Source: Celerinatantimonas yamalensis
Lineage (GTDB): Bacteria; Pseudomonadota; Gammaproteobacteria; Enterobacterales; Celerinatantimonadaceae
Reading direction: 5' to 3'
Length of the DNA stretch: 64,000 nucleotides
Assembly (NCBI RefSeq): GCF_046054155.1
Contig: NZ_JBEQCT010000004.1
Span: forward strand, 186,001-250,000
The notes under the pieces are model-generated. The model searched no databases, was not told where the DNA came from, and saw only the letters and a program-made list of their open reading frames with translations. Made by a program: the position numbers and the translations under genes. Positions 54,768 to 62,972 of the stretch are shown in pieces; within the stretch, counting starts at the first letter, position 1, and each line of letters starts with the position of its first letter.

Positions 54768-56225
54768 ATGCAATTTATTAATGGGCAATGGATTGAAGGT
54801 AAAGGCAGCGCCTTTGTCTCGATCGACCCGGCGAAAAATCAGCAGATCTGGGAAGGAGCCGCAGCCGACGAAAAGCAAGTTGATGCCGCTGTTAACGCGG
54901 CGCGTAAAGCGCAGCAACAATGGTGGTTAGCCGGATTTGAACAGCGCCTTGCTATCGTGAAACAGTTTGCTACGTTGTTAGAAGAAAATCATGAAGCGTT
55001 AGCGCTCACTATTGCTCAAGAAACCGGCAAGCCGCTTTGGGAAACGCGTACTGAAGTCAATGCCATGAAAGGAAAGGTGGCTATATCGGAGCAAGCCTAT
55101 CATGAGCGAACTGGAGAAAAAAGTCAGCCGCTCGGCGATGCTCAGGCGTTGCTACGCCATAAACCCCATGGTGTCGTGGCCATCTTTGGTCCGTATAACT
55201 TTCCAGGGCATCTGCCCAATGGCCATATTGTACCGGCATTGCTAGCAGGCAATACAATCGTCTTTAAGCCTTCTGAACAAACGCCAGCAGTGGCTGAAGC
55301 AACGGTGCAGCTGTGGCAAAAAGCTGGGTTACCTGATGGGGTGCTTAACTTGGTGCAAGGCGAAGTAACAACGGGGAAAGCATTATCGAGCCATCTTGGT
55401 ATCGATGGGTTGTTTTTTACTGGCAGCTCGGCTACCGGTCAATTGCTCCATCGCCAGTTTGCCTCACAACCTAGCAAAATTTTAGCTCTAGAGATGGGTG
55501 GCAACAACCCGTTGGTCATTGATAAGGTCAGTGATATTGATGCGGCCGTGTATGCGATTGTGCAATCGGCCTTTATCTCATCAGGGCAGCGCTGCACTTG
55601 TGCACGACGTTTAATTGTGCCTGCTACTGAGCAAGGGGAAGCGATCTTAGGTCGCTTACTGGAAGTGAGTGCACAAATTGTGGTTGGCGAGTACGACAGC
55701 GCAGTCCAGCCATTTATGGGCGCGATGATTTCGGCTAAAGCGGCTAGCCAGATGGTGAGTGCTCAGCGTGATTTAGTCAGTCGTGGCGGCTGTCAACTAT
55801 TAGCGCTGACCCAGCCTGAAGCTGACAAGGGGTTTGTCACGCCTGGGATTATTGATGTCACAGGGGTGCGTGAGCTTCCCGATGAAGAGTTCTTTGGCCC
55901 CTTGTTGCAGGTGATCCGCTATCAAGTTTGGGATCAGGCGATTGCCATTGCCAATAATACCCGATATGGCCTATCGGCTGGATTATTAAGCGACGATCAA
56001 AGTCGCTGGCAGGATTTTTATCAACGTAGCCGTGCGGGCATCATCAACTGGAATAAACCGATTACTGGGGCATCGAGCAGTGCGCCCTTTGGCGGAGTTG
56101 GTGATTCGGGGAATCACCGTGCCAGTGCCTATTATGCAGCCGACTATAGTGCTTATCCGGTTGCAAGCGTGCAAGCAGAGCATGTTAGCTTGCCGGAGAC
56201 CCTCTCTCCTGGGATCATTTTTTAG
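54768..56225 (+). CDS. astD: N-succinylglutamate 5-semialdehyde dehydrogenase
   Basis: AstD oxidises N-succinylglutamate semialdehyde to N-succinylglutamate with NAD+, the fourth AST step. The ATG at 54768 follows GGGGAG and gives 485 residues; a GTG three codons upstream is possible. Aldehyde-dehydrogenase motifs are FGPYNFPGHLPNGH, FTGSSATGQLLH (NAD-binding), the general base in LEMGGNNP, the catalytic Cys in SGQRCTCARR, and EEFFGPLLQVI. A terminator-like structure follows. Confidence 0.96.
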   Translation: MQFINGQWIEGKGSAFVSIDPAKNQQIWEGAAADEKQVDAAVNAARKAQQQWWLAGFEQRLAIVKQFATLLEENHEALALTIAQETGKPLWETRTEVNAMKGKVAISEQAYHERTGEKSQPLGDAQALLRHKPHGVVAIFGPYNFPGHLPNGHIVPALLAGNTIVFKPSEQTPAVAEATVQLWQKAGLPDGVLNLVQGEVTTGKALSSHLGIDGLFFTGSSATGQLLHRQFASQPSKILALEMGGNNPLVIDKVSDIDAAVYAIVQSAFISSGQRCTCARRLIVPATEQGEAILGRLLEVSAQIVVGEYDSAVQPFMGAMISAKAASQMVSAQRDLVSRGGCQLLALTQPEADKGFVTPGIIDVTGVRELPDEEFFGPLLQVIRYQVWDQAIAIANNTRYGLSAGLLSDDQSRWQDFYQRSRAGIINWNKPITGASSSAPFGGVGDSGNHRASAYYAADYSAYPVASVQAEHVSLPETLSPGIIF

Positions 56226-56235
56226 GCATAATATA

Positions 56236-56288
56236 CCAGCCAATGGCGTTATTTGTCGGGTAGCGTTTGGCTGGTTTATTTTATTATT
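56236..56288 (+). terminator. Terminator after astD
   Basis: CCAGCCAA (56236-56243) pairs with TTGGCTGG (56267-56274) around a 23-nt loop and is followed by TTTATTTTATTATT. It lies 10 nt past the astD stop. The loop is long, but stem and T-rich tail fit an intrinsic terminator. Confidence 0.65.
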
Positions 56289-56788
56289 GATCCATCGATT
56301 ATCTAAAATAACAACACGTGCTTTTTTATGTATAAAAGCCTACCCATTCGCTGCAACATTGTTTCTGAAATATCAACGTCCTTTATGGCCTGTCATTGGA
56401 TACGCTAAGCCTCTAAGCGCAGCAACTGGAATCGCTGTGAATCTTATACCCCTATCTTGATGCTTTGACTTGCTCAGCGGCTGCTTTTCTCAGCATATGA
56501 CTAATATGCTATAAATCATTAACGCGATTAATTTAGCGTTTGATCCCAATTCGTGAAACAAATTCGGAAATTTTGGAAACCGGTTTCCAAAACTGTGCGC
56601 TCTACCACATCCTAATAGCTGATTATTTTCTAGTCTCTCAAGGCAAGCGAGGAAAGCTGTCAATATGCGCTGTACTAGCGACGTAGTGATGGGCCTAACA
56701 ATTCAACCTGCGAGATGAATTGCCCTCGAGGTGCTTGTAGGGACAAATCAAAACAAAGCCAACAAACGGTACCGAAAGGATAATTGGT
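56289..56788. promoter_or_regulatory. Upstream region of the porin gene with inverted repeats
   Basis: About 500 bp without a gene. Besides the perfect palindrome at 56571-56592 (listed separately), AGCATAT (56492-56498) and ATATGCT (56504-56510) form a 7-bp inverted repeat with a 5-nt spacer. The size of the region and the number of repeats suggest a regulated promoter for the porin. I cannot place a -35/-10 pair with confidence. Confidence 0.5.
56571..56592. promoter_or_regulatory. Perfect 22-bp palindrome, LacI-family type operator
   Basis: The half-site TTTTGGAAACC is followed directly by its exact complement GGTTTCCAAAA. The central CCGG flanked by GGAAA/TTTCC is the pattern of operators bound by LacI-family repressors. 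It lies 197 nt upstream of the porin start, so it most likely controls the porin. No LacI-family gene is in the window. Confidence 0.7.
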
Positions 56789-57997
56789 ATGAAAATGATT
56801 AAACGAATACAGCTTGTGGCGCTCGGATGTGTCTGTGTTTCACTGGCATCAGGCTCAGTATGGGCCGCTCAGAGTAAGCAAGTTGTTGGAACTCAAACCC
56901 TCAAAGAAGAACTTGCTAAATTAGATAACATGCAACAAGCCTATCAAAGCGAACTTGCGAAAATGCGTCAATTGCGTGAACAATATGCCGCGCAGCTTAA
57001 AAAGATGAACGAAGCTAAACCGGCGCAAAGCACGCTCAGTGATAGCAAATACAACAAATTGAAAGAACAGCTCGATCGTATTCAAATATCTGGTTTTGTA
57101 AGAGCCAAATATGACTCTGATGACCGAGATGGAATTGGCTCGGGGAGTAACAACAAACACTTCTATATGAATTTAGAAGGGAAAATGAAAGTGTCGGATG
57201 ATTGGGATGCTCATTTTCAAAGCGAAACCCGCAAAGGTTATACCGTCAATCAGTCGTGGCGTAATGGTGATCCAGGTAGTGATGACCAAAACGGCACCTT
57301 TCAGCGGATCTGGGTTGAAGGTAAGCCTGCTAATATTGGCATAGCACTTGGGACTAAATGGTGGGGGCTTGGATTTCAGAATGTTCCATTTGGTCACGCC
57401 GCAGATGGTATTTCGGTGGATTATGATGTCGTGCCAAGTTGGAATGTAAAAGCCTATTGGCTGCGTCCGCGTCAGGGGGATTTGGTGACTATGCCGAATG
57501 GTCAAGAAACCACGATAACGGGGATGAATATCACTGGTAATATCACTAAAAATCTGGCGGCCAGTATCACCTATGCAGGCAATAAAGATTATAATGGTGA
57601 CCAGAAAATGAGCCAAATGGGCGCTTTTGAACTGCAATATCAAGCGACCGACGATATCTTACTGCGTGGTGCGTTTGTTAGAACGAATGCCGATGATTAC
57701 AATACTAGCCAAGAGTATCGTGTTGATTATAAAGGATCGAAGCTTGAACAAGTCGGTTCTTATGGCATGTATGTTCGTTATATCGATTTTGAACGGTATG
57801 GCGATTACTCGCACGATGATGAATGGGGATCCCTGCCAAATGATGCCAAAGGTTGGCTGCTAGGGGGAACTTTCGTCCCATTTAAAAATGTGGTTTGGGA
57901 AACATTTTTCTCGGTGCAGCGCCGTAATAGAGCATCTAGCGTTGATCATAACGCGATGCGGCATCTGCTCCGTACCCAAATTGACTTCCACTTTTAA
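56789..57997 (+). CDS. Putative outer-membrane porin with N-terminal coiled coil
   Basis: A 402-residue outer-membrane protein. Residues 1-26 are a signal peptide (cleavage after VWA). Residues about 37-95 form a charged coiled coil (KEELAKLDNMQQAYQSELAK), as in porins that reach toward the peptidoglycan. The rest is beta-barrel-like, with alternating aromatic and polar strands (HFYMNLEGKMKVSDDWDAHFQSE; FELQYQATDDILLRGAFVR), and it ends in the aromatic signature DFHF with terminal Phe. It resembles 'putative porin' proteins of other gammaproteobacteria, but I cannot name a substrate. The LacI-type palindrome upstream hints at a sugar. GAAAGGATAATTGGT precedes the ATG. Confidence 0.82.
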   Translation: MKMIKRIQLVALGCVCVSLASGSVWAAQSKQVVGTQTLKEELAKLDNMQQAYQSELAKMRQLREQYAAQLKKMNEAKPAQSTLSDSKYNKLKEQLDRIQISGFVRAKYDSDDRDGIGSGSNNKHFYMNLEGKMKVSDDWDAHFQSETRKGYTVNQSWRNGDPGSDDQNGTFQRIWVEGKPANIGIALGTKWWGLGFQNVPFGHAADGISVDYDVVPSWNVKAYWLRPRQGDLVTMPNGQETTITGMNITGNITKNLAASITYAGNKDYNGDQKMSQMGAFELQYQATDDILLRGAFVRTNADDYNTSQEYRVDYKGSKLEQVGSYGMYVRYIDFERYGDYSHDDEWGSLPNDAKGWLLGGTFVPFKNVVWETFFSVQRRNRASSVDHNAMRHLLRTQIDFHF

Positions 57998-58004
57998 TGG
58001 TGAC

Positions 58005-58035
58005 ATCAAACCCATGTCCGGCACATGGGTTTGAT
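58005..58035 (+). terminator. Perfect 13-bp hairpin after the porin gene
   Basis: ATCAAACCCATGT (58005-58017) and its exact complement ACATGGGTTTGAT (58023-58035) flank the loop CCGGC, 7 nt after the porin stop. There is no T-run. A stable hairpin right after the stop codon would protect the 3' end of an abundant mRNA and probably also stops transcription. Confidence 0.65.
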
Positions 58036-58187
58036 GGGATGCCTTGTGGCAAAACTCGCAAAAATAGGAAAATAGCTACCTTTGCTGGCGTAAAAATACG
58101 TGAAAGGGTTCACAAACGCTGGCAGAGGATGCTGCTACCTTTGCTCCATCACGTACAATGGCATATACGTTTGATGGTGGAGCAATA

Positions 58188-58979
58188 ATGACAATCGACA
58201 CGCTTTTTCGCCAGTTATGGCAGCAGTATCTAGAGGTTACCCCCAGTGCCAAGCCGATCCAGCAGTTGCTCGGGCAAGGTGATCCGATTATTAATGATCA
58301 TATTGCGCTGCGTACCTATGCACTACCGGATATCGGTTTAGAAGATTTAGGCCGTCATTTTGTCCAGTTAGGATTTGAGTATGCTGGAGATTATCAATTT
58401 GGCGTCAAAAAATTACGGGCGCGTCATTTGCAACATCCAGATCCATCGATCCCTAAAGTCTTTATTAGCGAGCTTAAGGTTAATGAGCTTTCAGCGACAG
58501 CCCAGCGCATAATTGGGCAACTGTATCAGCAGGTTAAGGTCGGCTTTATGGGGAGCGTCTCACATCTTTATAGTGGCCGCCCTTGGTCGGTGAGCTATCA
58601 CGATTACCTCACACTCTTAAACGAGAGTGAGTATGCGGCGTGGGTCGCAGCATTTGGCTATCGGGCCAATCATTTCACGGTTAATGTCAATCTGCTCGAT
58701 GGCTTTTATGATTTAATCCAAGTGAATCAGGCGCTGGTCAATGCAGGGTTTAAACTCAATCACAGTGGCGGGGAAATCAAGGGCAGCGAACTGGCAATGC
58801 TAGAGCAATCATCTACCTTGGCAGATCATGTGGCGGTCAGTTTTAGCGATCAACAAGCGATTATTCCATCCTGTTTTTATGAGTTTGCACTGCGTTATCC
58901 TGATGCGTCTGGCCAACTCTATCAAGGGTTTGTTGAAGCATCCGCGGATAAAATTTTCGATAGTACCAACGCTTTATAA
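58188..58979 (+). CDS. DUF1338 family protein (2-oxoadipate dioxygenase-like fold)
   Basis: A 263-residue member of DUF1338, the family that includes HglS, the Fe(II) 2-oxoadipate dioxygenase/decarboxylase of lysine catabolism. The short form seen here is common but uncharacterised. Candidate metal ligands match the family pattern: His in NDHIALRTY, His in YRANHFTVNVN and Glu in FISELKVNEL. PWSVSYHDY and the C-terminal YPDASGQLYQGFVEASADKIFDST are typical. GGAG lies 5 nt before the ATG at 58188; ten codons upstream are rejected. It is single between porin and ahpC. Confidence 0.85.
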   Translation: MTIDTLFRQLWQQYLEVTPSAKPIQQLLGQGDPIINDHIALRTYALPDIGLEDLGRHFVQLGFEYAGDYQFGVKKLRARHLQHPDPSIPKVFISELKVNELSATAQRIIGQLYQQVKVGFMGSVSHLYSGRPWSVSYHDYLTLLNESEYAAWVAAFGYRANHFTVNVNLLDGFYDLIQVNQALVNAGFKLNHSGGEIKGSELAMLEQSSTLADHVAVSFSDQQAIIPSCFYEFALRYPDASGQLYQGFVEASADKIFDSTNAL

Positions 58980-59208
58980 GCATGAATTTTGGCGTGTGTC
59001 GCTATTAGGCGCGCGCTATTATTCCTCCTTACATTCTTCTTCTATCGCTGTTTTGCTATATAAGTCATGGATGGTTCTGCAGACGAAAAAATCAATTATT
59101 CTCATATGGTTTTCTTCTTTTTGACAGAAGATAAGGCGCTAGAACACCCATTAATATTAACTAATTGTAAATTAAATATTACAGAAATGTGATATTCATA
59201 TCATATTG
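58980..59208. other. AT-rich intergenic region before ahpC
   Basis: No gene is visible between the DUF1338 gene and the ahpC regulatory site. The right half is very AT-rich, as expected upstream of an activated promoter. A small frame crossing from inside the DUF1338 gene is not supported. Confidence 0.5.
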
Positions 59209-59274
59209 ATAGCTTTTATTAATCAAAACATTAGAAATTAACAATTTCAAACAATCGTTAATCTCCCATAGAAT
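59209..59274 (+). promoter_or_regulatory. OxyR-like tetrameric site and promoter of ahpC
   Basis: Four elements ATAG, TAAT, TTAG and CAAT at 59209, 59220, 59231 and 59242 are each separated by exactly 7 nt, matching the OxyR pattern ATAG-N7-CTAT-N7-ATAG-N7-CTAT at 12 of 16 positions. The site ends at 59245, and a -35 box TTCAAA (59246-59251) and -10 box TAGAAT (59269-59274) follow with a 17-nt spacer. Binding just upstream of a poor -35 box is how OxyR activates class I promoters. Confidence 0.6.
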
Positions 59275-59321
59275 AACCTCTGTCAACCCAATACGATTCT
59301 ATGAACCTTAAGGATAACGCC

Positions 59322-59879
59322 ATGATTAATACTGCGATCAAACCATTCCAAGCTACAGCTTTCAAACAAGGTGAATTTGTTGAAATTACTGACAATGACC
59401 TTAAAGGCAAGTGGGCTGTCGTGTTCTTTTACCCTGCCGACTTTACTTTTGTTTGCCCAACTGAGCTAGGTGATTTGGCCGATAACTATGATGAGTTCGA
59501 AAAACGTGGTGTAGAGATCTTCTCTGTTTCGACTGACACACATTTTACTCATAAGGCGTGGCACGATTCATCTGACACGATCGGTAAAATTCAATATCCG
59601 ATGATTGGTGACCCAACACATCTTATGGCTAACAACTTTGGCGTATTGCGTGAAGGTCAAGGTGTTGCTGACCGTGCGACATTTTTAATTGACCCAGAAG
59701 GGGTGATCCAAGCGATGGAAATCACTGCTGAAGGGATTGGTCGTGATGCGCAAGACCTACTGCGCAAAGTGAAAGCCGCTCAGTATGTGGCCGCCCACCC
59801 TGGCGAAGTGTGCCCAGCTAAATGGGAAGAAGGTGATGCAACATTAGCACCTTCTTTGGACTTAGTAGGCAAAATCTAA
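59322..59879 (+). CDS. ahpC: Alkyl hydroperoxide reductase peroxidase subunit C
   Basis: AhpC is a typical 2-Cys peroxiredoxin, the main scavenger of low H2O2 and organic peroxides. The start at 59322, after AAGGATAACGCC, gives MINTAIKPF and 185 residues. The peroxidatic Cys45 lies in DFTFVCPTELGD and the resolving Cys164 in GEVCPAKW. The YF-type C-terminus is replaced by LDLVGKI; the GVLREGQGVADRATFLIDP block is conserved. An OxyR-like site lies just upstream, and oxyR itself is in the window. ahpF follows after 77 nt. Confidence 0.97.
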   Translation: MINTAIKPFQATAFKQGEFVEITDNDLKGKWAVVFFYPADFTFVCPTELGDLADNYDEFEKRGVEIFSVSTDTHFTHKAWHDSSDTIGKIQYPMIGDPTHLMANNFGVLREGQGVADRATFLIDPEGVIQAMEITAEGIGRDAQDLLRKVKAAQYVAAHPGEVCPAKWEEGDATLAPSLDLVGKI

Positions 59880-59889
59880 GTTTACTTCT

Positions 59890-59909
59890 GGCAGGTCTTT
59901 TGGCCTGCC
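59890..59909 (+). terminator. Hairpin between ahpC and ahpF
   Basis: GGCAGG (59890-59895) pairs with CCTGCC (59904-59909) around an 8-nt loop, 10 nt past the ahpC stop and 47 nt before ahpF. With no T-run it may act as a partial terminator or processing/stabilising element giving more AhpC than AhpF. Confidence 0.45.
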
Positions 59910-59956
59910 TGCTGTGTCACCTTCGATGATCTCTTGTAACAGGTATGGTTCTTACG

Positions 59957-61501
59957 ATGCTAGATTCAAAAGTAAAAAAACAGCTCGACACCTATTTTCA
60001 AAATATCGTTCATCCGATTGAGATTAAGGTGTTCACAGACCAATCAAACAAAGCCGCTGAACTGGCTGCCCTAGGGCAAGAAGTGAGCGAATTATCTGAT
60101 CAAATCAAGTGTACTGTCGTGGCTGCAGATGGTTTTCGGGCACCGATGATGCAAATTGCCCCGCTAGGCGAGAAAGCGCGCGTTACCTTTGCCGGGGTGC
60201 CAATGGGACATGAGTTTACCTCATTTGTATTAGCGCTATTGCAAGCCGGTGGACATCCTTCTAAAGCGGATGTAGCAACGATTGACCAAGCACGCTCAAT
60301 TAAGCAAGAATTGCATTTTGAAGTTTATGTGTCATTGACCTGCCAAAACTGCCCCGAAGTGGTTCAAGCCTTGAATTTATTTGCTAATTTGAACCCGAAT
60401 GTCACCAGTACCATGATTGATGGCGCGCTCTTTAAAAGTGAAGTTGAGCGACGCAATATCATGGCTGTGCCAACAGTTTATCTCAATGGGGAAGAATTTG
60501 GACAGGGACGGATGTCACTGAACGAGATTTTAAATAAAGTCGATAGTGGCGCTAGTGTCAAGCAAGCGCAGGAACTGTCGACCAAAGAGCCCTTCGATGT
60601 GTTGGTTGTTGGAGGGGGCCCCGCCGGAGCTGCTGCTGCTATCTATGCGGCGCGTAAAGGGATCCGCACCGGGATCGTCGCTGATCGATTCGGTGGGCAG
60701 GTGTTAGATACCATGGCGATTGAAAATTTTATCTCCGTGAGTGCCACCGAAGGGCCTAAGTTAGTCGCTAATTTAGAGCAACATGTTTTAGATTATGATG
60801 TCGATTTGATCACGACACAGCGCGTCGCTAAATTGGAAAAGCACGACTTGATCGAAGTCACTTTAGACAATGGCGGGCAACTGAAAAGTAAAGCGGTCAT
60901 TTTAGCAACAGGGGCGCGTTGGCGTGAGATGAATGTGCCCGGTGAGCAGCTTTATCGGGGCAAAGGTGTGGCCTATTGCCCACACTGCGATGGCCCACTG
61001 TTTAAAGGTAAACGGGTTGCGGTTATTGGTGGTGGTAACTCTGGTATTGAGGCCGCCATTGATTTAGCTGGGATCGTCGAACATGTCACTGTGCTGGAAT
61101 TTAGTGACACATTGCGCGCCGATGCAGTGTTAATTAAAAAAGCGCAGTCACTGGCCAATGTCACTATTATGACACAGGCAATGACCACCGAAGTGATCGG
61201 CGATGGCCAGCGAGTGATAGGGTTAAATTATAAAAACCGTACTAATGGTGACGCACATCTGCTCGATGTTGCTGGGATCTTTGTGCAAATTGGTTTGGTC
61301 CCTAACAGCGAATGGTTGCGTGATACCCTTGAGCTCACTGAGCGCGGAGAAATTGTTACCGACGCCCATGGGCAGACCTCACTTGCGGGCGTTTTTGCCG
61401 CTGGCGATGTCACTCATAGTCCATATAAACAGATTATTATCTCAATGGGGAGTGGCGCTTCCGCAGCACTAGGCGCTTTTGACTACCTCATCCGTCAATA
61501 A
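59957..61501 (+). CDS. ahpF: Alkyl hydroperoxide reductase subunit F
   Basis: AhpF is the NADH-dependent FAD disulfide reductase that recycles AhpC. I chose the ATG at 59957 (MLDSKVKKQL), which matches the family start; an ATG at 59945 would add four residues. It has 514 residues. The N-terminal tandem thioredoxin-fold domain carries Cys129/Cys132 (LTCQNCPEV). The flavoprotein part has FAD-binding VVGGGPAGAAAAIYAARKG, redox Cys341/Cys344 (AYCPHCDGP), NADH-binding VIGGGNSGIEAAIDLAG and C-terminal FAAGDVTHSPYKQIIISMGSGASA. The E. coli protein has 521. A terminator follows. Confidence 0.96.
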   Translation: MLDSKVKKQLDTYFQNIVHPIEIKVFTDQSNKAAELAALGQEVSELSDQIKCTVVAADGFRAPMMQIAPLGEKARVTFAGVPMGHEFTSFVLALLQAGGHPSKADVATIDQARSIKQELHFEVYVSLTCQNCPEVVQALNLFANLNPNVTSTMIDGALFKSEVERRNIMAVPTVYLNGEEFGQGRMSLNEILNKVDSGASVKQAQELSTKEPFDVLVVGGGPAGAAAAIYAARKGIRTGIVADRFGGQVLDTMAIENFISVSATEGPKLVANLEQHVLDYDVDLITTQRVAKLEKHDLIEVTLDNGGQLKSKAVILATGARWREMNVPGEQLYRGKGVAYCPHCDGPLFKGKRVAVIGGGNSGIEAAIDLAGIVEHVTVLEFSDTLRADAVLIKKAQSLANVTIMTQAMTTEVIGDGQRVIGLNYKNRTNGDAHLLDVAGIFVQIGLVPNSEWLRDTLELTERGEIVTDAHGQTSLAGVFAAGDVTHSPYKQIIISMGSGASAALGAFDYLIRQ

Positions 61502-61526
61502 ACCCGCACGAACACTATGATTTAAT

Positions 61527-61569
61527 AACCGCTTCATTCACGATGCTTGGCTGAAGCGGTTGCGTTTTT
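61527..61569 (+). terminator. Rho-independent terminator after ahpF
   Basis: AACCGCTTCA (61527-61536) pairs with TGAAGCGGTT (61552-61561) around a 15-nt loop, followed by GCGTTTTT. It lies 25 nt past the ahpF stop. Confidence 0.8.
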
Positions 61570-61605
61570 GTCCTTCGATAATATAGCTAACTATTCACTT
61601 TGAGT

Positions 61606-62910
61606 TTAATGCGTCGACCAATGGGGTAGCCACAAGGCGATGTCTGGGAAAATCATAATCAATACCAGCCCGAACAGCCCCATCAGTGCATAAGGTAGTG
61701 CCCCGACAAGGACATCCGTAAGGGTATAATCGGGGCAAATTGCTTTAACGACAAATAAGTTCATTCCTACAGGGGGAGTTACTGCGCCGATTTCCATATT
61801 GATCACTAAGATCACCCCAAACCAAATGAGATCAATATGCATAGTTTGCAAGGCCGGTAATAAAATCGGAACGGTGACTAAAATGGCGGCAGCCGCGTCC
61901 ATAAACATCCCCAAAATGAGGTAGAGGATATTGATCACGATTAAAAACTGCCAGGTGTTCATCTGCAAATGAGTCATCCACTGTGCCACATCTTGAGGGA
62001 TCTGTAACAATGACAAAGTGTTGCCAAATACCGATGCGCCTGCAATTAGCATTAAGATCATAGCACTGGTCTGCACACTGGCAGTTGTTGCGGCCATAAA
62101 TTGTGGCCAGCTCAGTGTTCGTTTTAGCCCTGCAGTCCAGATTAAAGCATACAAAACGCCTACTCCAGCCGCTTCTGTCGGGGTGAACCAGCCACTATAG
62201 ATCCCGCCTAGGACGACGGGAATAATCAACAAACTGCCAATCATCTCTATATTAATTTGGGGTAAGGGGGCTTCGCCTGACGTTGTCATCGATTTGCGAT
62301 TTGTCTCTCTGTCAGTGTACATATACATGGCGTAAACAGAGTAGAGCATAAATAATCCAGCCAGAAGCAGACCGGGTATAATGCCAGCTAAAAATAGTTT
62401 GTTGATGGATGTGCTTGTGACCAGTGAATAGAGGATAAATGAAATACTGGGCGGGATCAGAATCCCGAGCGTGCCTGATACGGCAACGCAGCCGGCGCTG
62501 AGTCGACGAGGATAGCCACGACGACGCATCTCGGGAATACTGATCGAGCCAATAGTTGCGGCTGTCGCGGTTGACGAGCCTGAAATCGCAGCAAATATGG
62601 TACTGGCGATAGTCGCGGCAATGGCTAGCCCTCCGGGTAGCTTGTAGGTGAGCCGATGTGCTAAATCAAATAGATCTTTACCTGCTTCACCTTTGAGCAT
62701 TAATTGCCCCATAAATATATATAGAGGAATGGCGATGATCACAAACGAGTTTAAATCGCTGTAGGCTGTTTGAGCGAGCGCATCAATTCCCGGATTGATA
62801 CCAATGACCAGCATATAACCAATCATGCCACTTAACAGCAGTGAAATGGCAATCGGTAGCCCGAGAATCAACAGTATTGCTAAAGTGAGGCTCATGAGAG
62901 TGAAAGACAT
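61606..62910 (-). CDS. TRAP transporter large permease (DctM family)
   Basis: The main channel of a tripartite ATP-independent periplasmic transporter, which uses the sodium or proton gradient to import carboxylates or related solutes. The 434-residue product has about 12 hydrophobic segments. Family motifs include IPLYIFMGQLML, AAISGSSTATAATIGSISIPEM, GILIPPSISFILYSL, the TPTEAAGVGVLYAL block and TPPVGMNLFV. I chose the ATG at 62910 because GGAG lies 7 nt upstream. It is the last gene of a P-Q-M operon on the minus strand. Confidence 0.93.
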   Translation of the reverse strand: MSFTLMSLTLAILLILGLPIAISLLLSGMIGYMLVIGINPGIDALAQTAYSDLNSFVIIAIPLYIFMGQLMLKGEAGKDLFDLAHRLTYKLPGGLAIAATIASTIFAAISGSSTATAATIGSISIPEMRRRGYPRRLSAGCVAVSGTLGILIPPSISFILYSLVTSTSINKLFLAGIIPGLLLAGLFMLYSVYAMYMYTDRETNRKSMTTSGEAPLPQINIEMIGSLLIIPVVLGGIYSGWFTPTEAAGVGVLYALIWTAGLKRTLSWPQFMAATTASVQTSAMILMLIAGASVFGNTLSLLQIPQDVAQWMTHLQMNTWQFLIVINILYLILGMFMDAAAAILVTVPILLPALQTMHIDLIWFGVILVINMEIGAVTPPVGMNLFVVKAICPDYTLTDVLVGALPYALMGLFGLVLIMIFPDIALWLPHWSTH

Positions 62911-62972
62911 TAAACAGCTCCATTGCAACAGACAAAGCAAAAAAGACTAAACGAATCATTATGGCCAATCAT

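Noticed and set aside
58828..59124. A 98-residue frame beginning inside the DUF1338 gene
   Set aside because: Its first half is out-of-frame DUF1338 sequence and the rest is AT-rich intergenic DNA.
12614..61569. Competence uptake-signal sequences within terminators, prompted by the hofMNOPQ operon
   Set aside because: The terminator and hairpin stems share no common 9-10-mer, and no Haemophilus-type or Neisseria-type uptake motif was noticed.
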